Below, in pieces: positions 33,506-42,038 of a stretch of 64,000 nucleotides of DNA (positions within the stretch are counted from its first letter, which is position 1; each line of letters opens with the position of its first letter). The notes beneath the pieces are model-generated. The model saw nothing but the letters and a program-made list of their open reading frames with translations, was not told the origin of the DNA and did not search any database. The stretch is from Prado023 sp963697345 (GTDB lineage: Bacteria; Actinomycetota; Actinomycetes; S36-B12; CAIYMF01). The DNA lies in NCBI GenBank assembly GCA_963697345.1, contig CAVONS010000007.1, forward strand, positions 372,001 to 436,000, read 5' to 3'. The translations under genes and the position numbers were made by a program.

Positions 33506-34606
33506 GTGAATATGGCGCTGACGGAGATGAAGCGGGCGAAGCTGCGCTTCGGCCTGCTGACCGCCGCTGTGGCCCTCCTGGTCTTCCTGATCGTCTTCCT
33601 GTCCAGCCTGTCGGGGGCTCTGCTTCGGGCCTTCACCGGGGCCATCGAGTCCCTGCCGGCCGATGGTCTGGTCTACTCCGAGGCGGCTCGGGCCAACGTT
33701 CAGGCCAGCCGCCTGGATCCCAGTGTCACCGGGCAGGTGGCAGCCGTGGAGGGTGTGGCGCAGGCAGGACCACTGGCTGTGCTGTCGGCCAATGCCACGG
33801 TGGCAGGCGAGCCCGACGAGCTGCAGCTGATCGGTGTCACGCCCGGCAGCCCGAGCCAGCCTGAGGGCATGCGTTCCGGGACGTTCCCGGCAACGCCGAC
33901 CGAGGTGGCCGTGGACGCGAGCCAGGCCGAGGTGGGCATCGGCGACACGATCCGGGTCACTGGATCTGAGCGTGACTACGTGGTGACCGGCACCCTGGTC
34001 GGAACGCAGTTCGGCACGGACACAGCATGGATGACGACCGAGGGCTACGAGGCGCTGCTCACCGAGCTCAACCCGGGGCTGAGTGCCGTGCCCATCAACG
34101 CGGTGGCCTTCACCGTGGTGCAGGGGGTCGATCCTGCTGCGGTGGCGGTACAGGTCCAGCAGGCCGTCGAGGGGACCCAGGCGTTGGAGATCGGCGCAGC
34201 CATCGCCTCCATCCCCGGCGTGGAGTCGGTCAGCCAGACGTTCGGCCTGCTCGTGGGCATCACGTTCGTCATCGGCGTCGTCGTGGTCGGCTTCTTCTTC
34301 CTCATCCTCACGGTCCAGAAGCTCCGGACGTTCACACTGCTGCGAGCCACGGGCGCCTCGACGCGCTCCCTGGCGGGCTCGGTCACGGGCCAGATCGCTG
34401 CGGTGATCCTGCTCGCCTCCGCTCTGGCTGTCGCCCTGGCGTGGGGTGCGCTGCAGGGCCTGGCGACGGGGCTTCCCGTGTCGATCGACCCACTGAGCAT
34501 CGCAGGAATCGTGGGTGCAGTCATGGTGGCCAGCCTGGGTGCCGGGTTGCTGTCCGTCCGACGGATCGCCCAGCTGGACCCCGCGGCCGCGGCAGGTGCG
34601 CGATGA
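33506..34606 (+). CDS. FtsX/MacB-type ABC transporter permease (first)
   Basis: 366 residues. One N-terminal membrane segment (LLTAAVALLVFLIVFLSSL), a large external domain of ~190 residues, then three C-terminal membrane segments in VGITFVIGVVVVGFFFLILTV and two later blocks, ending LSVRRIAQLDPA. This topology is the FtsX-like permease of MacB/LolCDE-class exporters. The GTG at 33506 matches the leaderless promoter; ATG 33512 is an alternative. Its stop overlaps the next permease by 4 nt. The two permeases would form a heterodimer with the ATPase. Possible roles are lipoprotein, peptide or antimicrobial handling. Confidence 0.86.
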   Translation: MNMALTEMKRAKLRFGLLTAAVALLVFLIVFLSSLSGALLRAFTGAIESLPADGLVYSEAARANVQASRLDPSVTGQVAAVEGVAQAGPLAVLSANATVAGEPDELQLIGVTPGSPSQPEGMRSGTFPATPTEVAVDASQAEVGIGDTIRVTGSERDYVVTGTLVGTQFGTDTAWMTTEGYEALLTELNPGLSAVPINAVAFTVVQGVDPAAVAVQVQQAVEGTQALEIGAAIASIPGVESVSQTFGLLVGITFVIGVVVVGFFFLILTVQKLRTFTLLRATGASTRSLAGSVTGQIAAVILLASALAVALAWGALQGLATGLPVSIDPLSIAGIVGAVMVASLGAGLLSVRRIAQLDPAAAAGAR

Positions 34607-35712
34607 ATCTCGCCGTCGCGGAGTTCCGCCGCGCCAAGGGCCGTTTCGTGTCCATCACGGGCGCCCTGTCACTCATCGTCTTCCTCGTGCTCATCCTCGG
34701 TGCCCTCGGTGACGGGCTGTTCTTCGGCGGGACCGGGGCCGTCCGCTCCAGCACGGCACAGGCCTATGCGTTCTCCGCGGATGCCGAGGGGTCGTTGATC
34801 CGGTCGCGCCTGCCGCTGGCGGCGGAGTCCGAGTTGGAGGCGGTGGACGGCGTCGAGCAGGCCACGGCGATCGGCGCGCTGATCACCACGACCTCCAGTG
34901 TCCCGGGCGGTGAGGACCTGGTCGTGATGGGCTTCCTGCCGGAGGAGGATCCGGCGGGTGTGCCGGGAACCGTCCTCGAGGGCCAGCTGCCCGGGCCGCA
35001 GGACCCCACGGGTGTCGCGGTCGACAAGGCCCTGGCTGATGCGGGCCTGAGCCTGGGCACCACCCTTGAGGTCGGGGGAGTCAGCCAGAAGGTCGTCGGA
35101 ATCGTGGACGATGCCGGCTACCAGGGCCTGCCCACGGCATGGACGTCCCTGGAGACCTACGCCCAGATGCGTGCTGCTGTGCGCCCGGAGTTCGCCGGCC
35201 AGCCCGTGCTGCCCTCGGTGTTCGGCCTGGCTCTCGCGGACTCAGTGGCGGCCGAGGATGTCGTGCCGCCGGCCGAGGTCGTGGTGACCAGCAACGAGGA
35301 GACCTACCTGTCGATCCCGGGCACCCGTGAGCAGAAGTCGAGCCTGGACGCCATCATCTACGCCAGTCTGGCTGTCGCGGGGCTCGTCGTGGCCCTGTTC
35401 TTCGCCCTGGTCGTCCTGGAGAAGCGCGAGTTGTTCGCGGCGCTCAAGGCCCTGGGAGCCTCGACGAGCAAGCTCGGCAGCGGAGTCGTGCTCCAGGCGA
35501 TCGGCGCCACGGTCACGGCCGTGATCATCGGTGCCAGCGCTGCCTGGCTCATGGGCCAGCTGCTCCCCAGTGACATCCCCTTCCTGTTCCGCCCCGAGAC
35601 CCTGCTGTTCTCGGCCGTCCTGACCGTGACCGCCGGTGTTGTGGGCGCGTTGCTGTCCCTTCGCCGTATCAGCCGGATCGATCCGGCCACCGCCCTAGGA
35701 GGCACCCTGTGA
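34603..35712 (+). CDS. FtsX/MacB-type ABC transporter permease (second)
   Basis: 369 residues with the same layout as its neighbour: MNLAVAEFRRAKGRFVSITG at the start, one N-terminal and three C-terminal membrane segments, an external domain and the C-terminal LLSLRRISRIDPATALGG. The ATG overlaps the stop of the first permease and its stop overlaps the GTG of the ATPase, both by 4 nt, giving strong translational coupling. The heterodimer would export or mechanically transmit across the membrane. The substrate is unknown. Confidence 0.86.
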   Translation: MNLAVAEFRRAKGRFVSITGALSLIVFLVLILGALGDGLFFGGTGAVRSSTAQAYAFSADAEGSLIRSRLPLAAESELEAVDGVEQATAIGALITTTSSVPGGEDLVVMGFLPEEDPAGVPGTVLEGQLPGPQDPTGVAVDKALADAGLSLGTTLEVGGVSQKVVGIVDDAGYQGLPTAWTSLETYAQMRAAVRPEFAGQPVLPSVFGLALADSVAAEDVVPPAEVVVTSNEETYLSIPGTREQKSSLDAIIYASLAVAGLVVALFFALVVLEKRELFAALKALGASTSKLGSGVVLQAIGATVTAVIIGASAAWLMGQLLPSDIPFLFRPETLLFSAVLTVTAGVVGALLSLRRISRIDPATALGGTL

Positions 35713-36488
35713 TCACCGCGGCCACATCAGAGATCTCGACCGGGGCAACGACGGCCTCGCCGATCCTCACGGTCGACGCCGTGACCAAGACCTATGGCGA
35801 GGGCCACACCGCGGTCACTGCCGTCCATGAGGCCTCGATGCAGGTCAGCCAGGGTGAGTTCGTCTCCCTGCTGGGGCCGTCGGGTTCTGGCAAGACGACC
35901 CTGATCTCGATGATCGGTGGGCTGCTCACGCCCACGTCCGGGAGCATCCAGGTGGGTGACGTCGCTGTGAGCGACCTGGAGTCCAAGCAGCTCACGTCCT
36001 TCCGGGCAGAGAAGGTCGGCTTCGTCTTCCAGGCGTCGAACCTGGTCCCGTTCCTGACCGCACGCGAGAACCTGATGTGGGTGGCCGGCTTGCGCAAGGA
36101 CCACGGACGGACCGCTCGCAAGGCCGCAGCCAAGCGCGCTGATGAGCTGCTCGAGGAGTTGGGCCTGACCCAGCGGGCGGGCAACGTGCCCGAGAAGCTC
36201 TCCGGCGGCGAGCGCCAGAGGGTTGCGATCGGACGCGCCCTGATGAACGATCCGGACCTCGTCCTCGTCGACGAGCCGACCGCGTCACTGGACACGGAGA
36301 TGGGTCGCCAAGTGGTCCAGCTGCTCCGACGCGAGATCAAGGAGCGTGGCAAGACGGGGATCATGGTCACCCACGACCTGCGCATGGTCGAGTACACCGA
36401 TCGGGTCTTCGAGATCACTGACGGCCTGCTGGAGCCCGGTGGCGACCCCGCCGAGCATGCCGCCGGGGGGCACGCGACCACGCACTGA
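35709..36488 (+). CDS. MacB/LolD-type ABC transporter ATP-binding protein
   Basis: 259 residues. Walker A GPSGSGKTT, signature KLSGGERQRVAIGRAL, Walker B LVLVDEPTASLD and the switch His in MVTHDLRM are all intact; FVFQASNLVPFLTARENL is the Q-loop region. An extension of ~20 residues precedes the domain. It is the last gene of the permease-permease-ATPase operon. The Leu/Ile-Ser-Met-Ile-Gly-Gly motif after Walker A is typical of MacB/LolD ATPases. Confidence 0.92.
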   Translation: MITAATSEISTGATTASPILTVDAVTKTYGEGHTAVTAVHEASMQVSQGEFVSLLGPSGSGKTTLISMIGGLLTPTSGSIQVGDVAVSDLESKQLTSFRAEKVGFVFQASNLVPFLTARENLMWVAGLRKDHGRTARKAAAKRADELLEELGLTQRAGNVPEKLSGGERQRVAIGRALMNDPDLVLVDEPTASLDTEMGRQVVQLLRREIKERGKTGIMVTHDLRMVEYTDRVFEITDGLLEPGGDPAEHAAGGHATTH

Positions 36489-36603
36489 GACGGCGCTGGC
36501 CACGCTGGATGCGCGATTGGCCGTCCTGGGTTTGCCGCGTGATATTGCTGGCAACATCCCCGGTTTACTTGGGTTCGTCCCTTTCGTGGCCGATGATTCC
36601 CCT

Positions 36604-37866
36604 ATGCGCTTCCCCGCCCCTCTCCTGGCTGCCCGCACGATGGCTGTCGTGTCGCTGGTGTCGCTCGTGTCCCTGGGGATGGTCGTGCCGGTGTCCGCCG
36701 CGGATCCGGAGGTCTACCCCGTCCCCGCCGATGGCGTCTTCAAGATGACGGGGTCCGGATGGGGCCACGGGCGCGGGATGAGTCAATGGGGCGCCTACCA
36801 GGCGGCGAGTGAGGGTCGCACCCACCAGGAGATCCTCAGCTTCTACTACCCGGGCACGTCCCTGGCGAAGCTGCCCAGTGGGGTGGTGCGTGTGCTGCTC
36901 AGCTCGGACACGGGCAAGAACCTCGTCGTCCGGGCAGTCCCCGGGCTGACCGCCACCTTCGACAAGGACGGGGGCCAGACCCTCGCGCTGCCTTCACAGC
37001 CCGAGGGCTGCACCCGCCCGGCCACGAAGTGGCGTGCCCGCTCGGTCGGGACCCGGATGCGCCTGGACGCGCGCTGCGGGAGCTGGACCAAGGTCGCAAG
37101 GAAGCTCGGCCCCACGATCTCCTTCGAGGTCCCCGGGGAGATTGTGGCCACGACGAACAGGGGGTCCAAGCGCGGCTATCGCGGTGTCGTGTCAGCCACC
37201 TACGTGGCACGCACATCAGTCCGGGTCGTGAACACGGTGCCGATGGAGCAGTACCTGCGTGCTGTGGTGGCCGCGGAGGTCTCGCCCTCGTGGCCGGTGG
37301 AGTCTCTGCGCGCCCAGGCGGTGGCTGCCCGCAGCTATGCGGCCACGGAGATGCGCGGTCGTGTCTCCAGTGCCTTCGATGTGTACGACTGGGTGCGCTC
37401 GCAGGCCTACCCCGGAGCCGTGGAGTACGGCTCCGGTTGGCGCGTGACCCGTACCCGTGAGTACGGCGCGACAGATGCCGCCATCGCCGATACCGCGGGC
37501 ACATATGTGACCACCGGTGGGGTTCCCGCGTTGACGCAGTTCTCCTCGTCCAATGGAGGGGCGACCGCGACGTCGCCGCTGCCGCACATGGTTGCCGCCG
37601 TGGACCCCTGGGATGCCGCGGCGAGCAAGAACCCTCGCCTGGCCTGGACGGACACAGTCAGTGCCGGCCAGCTGTCGGCGCAGTGCTCCGGCTCGGGGCC
37701 CGTCACGGCCGTCCGGGTGCTCGAGCGCGAGGGTGCAGGCCCCTGGGGTGGTCGGATCGCAAAGCTGGAGATCGTGGGGACCAACCGGTCGTGCCAGCTG
37801 GCGTCGGACTCCGCGATCCGGCTCGCGCTCGGGGTGAACAGCAGCTTCCTGACGTTCGCCTCCTGA
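36604..37866 (+). CDS. Secreted SpoIID/LytB domain protein
   Basis: 420 residues. The N-terminus MRFPAPLLAARTMAVVSL...VPVSAA is a Sec signal peptide. GWGHGRGMSQWGAYQAA is characteristic of SpoIID-like domains, and EQYLRAVVAAEVSPSWPVESLRAQAVAARSYA (only partly quoted: VAAEVSPSWPVESLRAQAVA) carries the conserved Glu-Xaa-Pro-Xaa-Trp region; FSSSNGGATA follows. SpoIID relatives are peptidoglycan lytic enzymes, but in non-sporulating actinobacteria the role is likely cell-wall remodelling. Independent transcription unit; convergent with pit. Confidence 0.88.
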   Translation: MRFPAPLLAARTMAVVSLVSLVSLGMVVPVSAADPEVYPVPADGVFKMTGSGWGHGRGMSQWGAYQAASEGRTHQEILSFYYPGTSLAKLPSGVVRVLLSSDTGKNLVVRAVPGLTATFDKDGGQTLALPSQPEGCTRPATKWRARSVGTRMRLDARCGSWTKVARKLGPTISFEVPGEIVATTNRGSKRGYRGVVSATYVARTSVRVVNTVPMEQYLRAVVAAEVSPSWPVESLRAQAVAARSYAATEMRGRVSSAFDVYDWVRSQAYPGAVEYGSGWRVTRTREYGATDAAIADTAGTYVTTGGVPALTQFSSSNGGATATSPLPHMVAAVDPWDAAASKNPRLAWTDTVSAGQLSAQCSGSGPVTAVRVLEREGAGPWGGRIAKLEIVGTNRSCQLASDSAIRLALGVNSSFLTFAS

Positions 37867-37874
37867 AGGGCAGC

Positions 37875-39140
37875 TCAGGTCTGGGTCAGGTCCTGCGGGT
37901 CCTCGCTCTGGTGCTCCCTGTGCTCGGCCTCGTGATGGTTGACGTGCGGCGGGCCATCGTACGGGTGCGCATCGGGGTGCGGGAGCGTGTGGAACTGGTG
38001 CAGCTCTGCCTCCGTGGGCAGCATCTCCGCGACGTCGTCAGCATCCACGGCGTTGAGCATGAGACGCCCGGCCCACACACCCAGGATGGCGATCGCAGAC
38101 AGGCTGGCCACCCAGCCCCACGGGTCCGGGAACGTCGTGAGCCTGAAGGCGACGAATCCCACGATGGCCGCGGCAGGCAGTGTGAACACCCAGGCGACCA
38201 GCATCTCGCCGATCTTGCGGAAGTTCAGGCCAGCCCCTGAGGCTGCGCCACCACCCATGACGGAGGCGGCGGCCGCCTGCGTGGTCGAGATCGGGATCCC
38301 CGCGGCCGTGGCCCCGAAGATCGCGGTCATGGAGCCGACGTTGGCAGCGACTCCCGAGTTGGCGTTCAGCCGGGTGATCCGCAGGCCCATCGTCTCGATG
38401 ATCCGCCAGCCGCCCCACACCGTGCCCAGTGCGATCATCGAGTAGGCCGACAGCTCGACCCAGAGCGGGATCGACTGATCGACTCCCAGGTAGCCACCAG
38501 CGACCAGCGCGAAGGCGATGATGCCCATGGTCTTCTGGGCGTCGTTGGCGCCGTGGCCGAAGGACACCGCTGCCGCGGAGCCGATCTGCAGCCACTTGAA
38601 GGGCTTGGCGTCGTCGGGCCACGAGGTCACCCGCTGCAGGAGGCCGACGAGGAACATGGCGAGGAACGCGACGGTGAAGGCCACCAGGGGGGACAGCAGG
38701 ATCGCCAGCGCGGTCTTCTCGACCGTGCTCCACTTGATCACGCCCGTTCCGCCGGCGGACAGCCCAGCGCCGATCAGGCCACCGATCAGGGCATGGCTCG
38801 AGGAGGAGGGCATCCCGATCGACCACGTGAAGTAGTTCCAGAAGATCGCGCCGAGCAGGGCTCCGAAGGCGACGCCGAGCCCGACCGGCACGCCCCCCGA
38901 CTGATTGCCCAGCGCCTCGACGTCCACAGCCTTGGCCACCGTGTTGGCTACAGCCGTCCCGACGATGAACAGGGCCGAGAAGTTGAAGAACGCGGACATG
39001 TAGACCGCGTGCTTGGGCTTCATCGCCCTGGTGGCCACAACGGTCGATGTGGCGTTGGCTGCGTCGTGGAAGCCGTTCGTGAAGTCGAACAGAAGGGCCA
39101 GGAGGACCACCCCGACCACGGCGAACAGGACCATGTCCAT
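37875..39140 (-). CDS. pit: PiT family inorganic phosphate transporter
   Basis: 421 residues with ten or more membrane segments. The PHO-4 family signatures are DFTNGFHDAANATSTVVATRA in the first half and GSAAAVSFGHGANDAQKTMG in the second half. The C-terminal tail is rich in His and Glu (HPDAHPYDGPPHVNHHEAEH), a possible metal-binding tail. It imports metal-phosphate with protons at high phosphate. Two arrays of PHO-box-like repeats lie 61-156 nt upstream, suggesting PhoP-type control, unusual for a low-affinity system. Start ATG 39138-39140, ribosome site weak. Confidence 0.92.
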   Translation of the reverse strand: MDMVLFAVVGVVLLALLFDFTNGFHDAANATSTVVATRAMKPKHAVYMSAFFNFSALFIVGTAVANTVAKAVDVEALGNQSGGVPVGLGVAFGALLGAIFWNYFTWSIGMPSSSSHALIGGLIGAGLSAGGTGVIKWSTVEKTALAILLSPLVAFTVAFLAMFLVGLLQRVTSWPDDAKPFKWLQIGSAAAVSFGHGANDAQKTMGIIAFALVAGGYLGVDQSIPLWVELSAYSMIALGTVWGGWRIIETMGLRITRLNANSGVAANVGSMTAIFGATAAGIPISTTQAAAASVMGGGAASGAGLNFRKIGEMLVAWVFTLPAAAIVGFVAFRLTTFPDPWGWVASLSAIAILGVWAGRLMLNAVDADDVAEMLPTEAELHQFHTLPHPDAHPYDGPPHVNHHEAEHREHQSEDPQDLTQT

Positions 39141-39200
39141 CTCGGACCCCTCAGAGACGAGTTCCAGGCGCGAGCCTGCTGGGCTCAGGCTAGGGCCGGT

Positions 39201-39233
39201 GTTCGCCGAGCATTCACCTGGAGGTCACCTCCG
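39201..39233. promoter_or_regulatory. PHO-box array 1 (three 11-nt repeats)
   Basis: GTTCGCCGAGC, ATTCACCTGGA and GGTCACCTCCG run in tandem in exact 11-nt register, matching the actinobacterial PHO box (G(G/T)TCAYYYR(G/C)G-type direct repeat). Read on the plus strand, they lie 61-93 nt upstream of the pit start on the minus strand and would overlap the -35 of a TAGCCT -10 at 39187-39192. Confidence 0.7.
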
Positions 39234-39252
39234 GCATGGACGTGGTCAGATT

Positions 39253-39296
39253 GTTCACCCCGCGTTCACCTTGAGGATTCCCGGTGTTCGCCCGTG
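39253..39296. promoter_or_regulatory. PHO-box array 2 (11-nt register repeats)
   Basis: GTTCACCCCGC (39253), GTTCACCTTGA (39264), a degenerate GGATTCCCGGT (39275) and GTTCGCCCGTG (39286) continue in 11-nt register. The first two are near-consensus PHO boxes. The array ends 2 nt before the 3' end of the DUF445 gene. Confidence 0.7.
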
Positions 39297-39298
39297 CC

Positions 39299-40600
39299 TC
39301 AGGCGAGCTGTGTGAATGCGTGGATCACGAGGCCGGCGAGGGCCCCGACGACTGTGCCGTTGATGCGGATGAACTGCAGGTCGCGTCCCACCGCCAGCTC
39401 GATGCGTGTGGCGGTCTGCGGGCCATCCCACCTGGCCACCGTGTCGCTGATGACACTCGTGAGTTCGACCCTGTAGTCCGCGACGAGGCCGACGGCTGTG
39501 TCGGTCACCCATCCGTCCAGCTTGGCCTGCAGATCCGGGTCGGTGGCCAGCGTCTGGCCCAGCTGCACGAGGGCCCCGGAGGCCCGGACACGCAGCTCAC
39601 TGTCTGGGTCATCAGCCGCCTCGAGCAGGACCCGCTGGGCTGTCTCCCAGATGCGGCCCACGGAACGCTGGACGTCGGGATGGTTGTACATGTCGACCTT
39701 CGCCCGCTCCACCCGCTCACGTGTGTCCGGGTTGGCCCGAAGGTCCTCGGCGAACTGCACCAGCATCCGGTCGATCGCGATCCTGACATCGTGGTGCGGG
39801 TCATCTCGCACGGCCGCCAGGAAGCGGACGAGTTCCAGGTGGATCCGGTCGCCCACGACGCCGTCGACGAAGCGGGGGCTCCAACTCGGTGCCTGCTTGG
39901 TGACCACCTCGATGATCGAGCCCCGGTTGGTCACGACCCACGCGTACATGCGGTCAGCCAGGACGTCGACGATGCCGGTGTGTGCGCCATCGGCGACCAC
40001 CTGGCCCAGGAGGTGGCCCAGCGCGGGGGAGACCTCGGTGCGCTCCACGCGCTCGCCGATGACCCGCTCGATCATCGTGCGCATCTGGTCGTCGTCGAGG
40101 ACGGCGATCAGCCCGCGCACAGCGCGGCCCATCTCGCCGGACACGCGGGTGGCGTGATCCGGATCCGCCAACCACTCCCCGCCCCGTCGGGTGACCTCAG
40201 CGGCGCCGACCTTCTCGCGCACGACATCGTCGGTGAGGAAGTGGGTTCCGACGAACTCGCCGAGCGTCTCGCCCATCTGGTCCTTGCGGGTGGGGATGAT
40301 CGCCGTGTGCGGGATGGGCAGGCCCAGGGGATGGCGGAACAGGGCCGTGACGGCGAACCAGTCAGCCAGCGCGCCGATCATCGCCGCTTCCGCGCCGGCC
40401 TGCAGGTAGCCGAGCCAGCCGTCCGGGCTGGACCCCACGGTGATGATCGTGACGGCGTAGATGACTGCGGCGAGTACGAACAGCCCCGTGGCGAGGAACT
40501 TCATGCGTCGCAGCCCGGACCGGCGAGCCTCGTCCGAGCCGCCCCAGGGGCTCGGCAGCGCTGGCTGGGGTGAGTCGGCGGTCCTGATGGCCGTGCTCAT
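39299..40600 (-). CDS. DUF445 family membrane protein
   Basis: 433 residues. Two hydrophobic segments near the N-terminus (FLATGLFVLAAVIYAVTIIT and the block including AAMIGALADWFAVTALFRHPLGLPIP) precede a long helical, soluble portion. The motif GADADWFAVTALFRHPLG-like sequence and HTAIIPTRKDQMGETLGEFV are typical of DUF445/YjiN proteins. A last hydrophobic segment is at the C-terminus. The function of DUF445 is unknown. Start ATG 40600 has GGGAGG 4 nt upstream. It precedes pit, separated by 158 nt containing the PHO arrays. Confidence 0.88.
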   Translation of the reverse strand: MSTAIRTADSPQPALPSPWGGSDEARRSGLRRMKFLATGLFVLAAVIYAVTIITVGSSPDGWLGYLQAGAEAAMIGALADWFAVTALFRHPLGLPIPHTAIIPTRKDQMGETLGEFVGTHFLTDDVVREKVGAAEVTRRGGEWLADPDHATRVSGEMGRAVRGLIAVLDDDQMRTMIERVIGERVERTEVSPALGHLLGQVVADGAHTGIVDVLADRMYAWVVTNRGSIIEVVTKQAPSWSPRFVDGVVGDRIHLELVRFLAAVRDDPHHDVRIAIDRMLVQFAEDLRANPDTRERVERAKVDMYNHPDVQRSVGRIWETAQRVLLEAADDPDSELRVRASGALVQLGQTLATDPDLQAKLDGWVTDTAVGLVADYRVELTSVISDTVARWDGPQTATRIELAVGRDLQFIRINGTVVGALAGLVIHAFTQLA

Positions 40601-40659
40601 GGCACCTCCCGGTGGGCTGGGCTGTGAGTCTAGACGTGCTGGGGCCGGGCCCAGGTCCC

Positions 40660-42015
40660 TCAGCCGAGCAGGCGCTGGGCCACCGTGCGGTGGAACGCCA
40701 CCGACAGGACCAGGTCGTCGACGTGGATGCGTTCATCGCGGTTGTGGTACCCCGCCTCCACGACCTCCGGGGGAGTCGTGGCGAACGGGCTGAAGCCATA
40801 GGCCACGGTGCCGAAGTCCCGGCGCAGGTAGACGGAGTCGGTGAAGCCCGTGCACAACAGGGGCAGCGGCTGGGCCCGGGTCGTCCCGGCCAGGAACTCG
40901 GCACACGCCTCCCACAAGGGACCCTCGGCCGGCGAGGCGTTGCCCGCCACCGACAGTTGCGGTTGGGACAGCTCGAGGTCATCGCCCGGGCCCACGCGTG
41001 CTCGGACCGCCTCCAGCACGTCGGCGTCCGACGTGCCTGGCAGGGTGCGACAGTCCAGGCCGACCCCGACGCGCCCGGGGATCACGTTGGAGGCCGACGA
41101 CCCGTGCAGCATCGTCGGGGCCATGGTGGTTCCGGCCAGCGCGGGCAGGAGGTGGGCGAACACCGGGTGCAGGGCTATGGCCGACTCCAGTGCCCCTGCC
41201 AGCCCCATCCCGTCGGCTGCACCGGGCCCCAGCAGGGCTTCGAGCGTGGACCGTAGGGAAGCGTGATCCACCGGCTCCGCCACGCCGAGCCCGATCCTGC
41301 CCAGGACCTCAGCCAGGCGTGGCAAGGGGGAGTGCCCGATGCTCGGCATCGAGGCGTGCCCGGCCTCACCGAGCACGTCCACTCGCACGGGGCACGTGCC
41401 CTTCTCCCCCACGCCCACTGCTGCCATGAGGCGCCCGTCGGCCAACGTGTAGGGCAGGCCCCCGCCCTCGTTGAGGGCGTAGTCCACGGCGAGGTCGGGG
41501 CGGTGGGGCGTCAGCCAGTTCATCCCGACTCCGGCCGACCCGTCCTCCTCGTCGGCGGCGATGATCAGGACGAGGTCACCCCGGGGCGCGAAGCCCTCGC
41601 GGGCCAGGCTCGCCATCGCCACGGCCCGCGCGGCCACCTCGTTCTTCATGTCCAGCGCGCCACGCCCCCAGAGGTAGCCCTCGTCATCGAGGACCGCCTC
41701 GAACGGCGGGTGGGTCCAATCGCGCGCATCGGCGGGGACGACGTCGCTGTGCCCGACGAACGCCAGGCTCGGTGCTGTGCCGCCCTCCCGTGTGCCGGAC
41801 CCCGGCAGTCGCGCGATCAGGTTCCGGCGCGCCGGATCGGGCCCGACCAGCTCGGCGGTGACCCCCGAGGCGGCCAGGTACTCCGCCAGGGCCTCGGCCA
41901 CCGCGGTCTCGTTGCCGTTCGTCGAGTCGATGCGCAGCAGCGTCTGCGTCAGCGCGATCACCTCGTCGCGGAGATCGGAGGCCGGGGTCGGCTCGCCTGA
42001 CGTGTTCTGGGTCAT
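40660..42015 (-). CDS. M20/M25/M40 family metallopeptidase (dipeptidase or acylase type)
   Basis: 451 residues. Motifs: SLAFVGHSDVVPA (metal His/Asp), YLWGRGALDMKNEV (bridging Asp), IIAADEEDGSAGV (Glu-Glu catalytic), and a terminal HNRDERIHVDDL with metal His. The lid domain lies between. This is the ArgE/DapE/carboxypeptidase PM20-like subfamily, acting on N-acyl amino acids or dipeptides. ATG 42015 lacks a ribosome site but CACGAT ends 6 nt upstream, fitting a leaderless start; an extension to 42147 is out-of-family. It follows the DUF222 gene on the same strand. Confidence 0.9.
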   Translation of the reverse strand: MTQNTSGEPTPASDLRDEVIALTQTLLRIDSTNGNETAVAEALAEYLAASGVTAELVGPDPARRNLIARLPGSGTREGGTAPSLAFVGHSDVVPADARDWTHPPFEAVLDDEGYLWGRGALDMKNEVAARAVAMASLAREGFAPRGDLVLIIAADEEDGSAGVGMNWLTPHRPDLAVDYALNEGGGLPYTLADGRLMAAVGVGEKGTCPVRVDVLGEAGHASMPSIGHSPLPRLAEVLGRIGLGVAEPVDHASLRSTLEALLGPGAADGMGLAGALESAIALHPVFAHLLPALAGTTMAPTMLHGSSASNVIPGRVGVGLDCRTLPGTSDADVLEAVRARVGPGDDLELSQPQLSVAGNASPAEGPLWEACAEFLAGTTRAQPLPLLCTGFTDSVYLRRDFGTVAYGFSPFATTPPEVVEAGYHNRDERIHVDDLVLSVAFHRTVAQRLLG

Positions 42016-42038
42016 GGGGTCATCGTGTACCACTGGGG

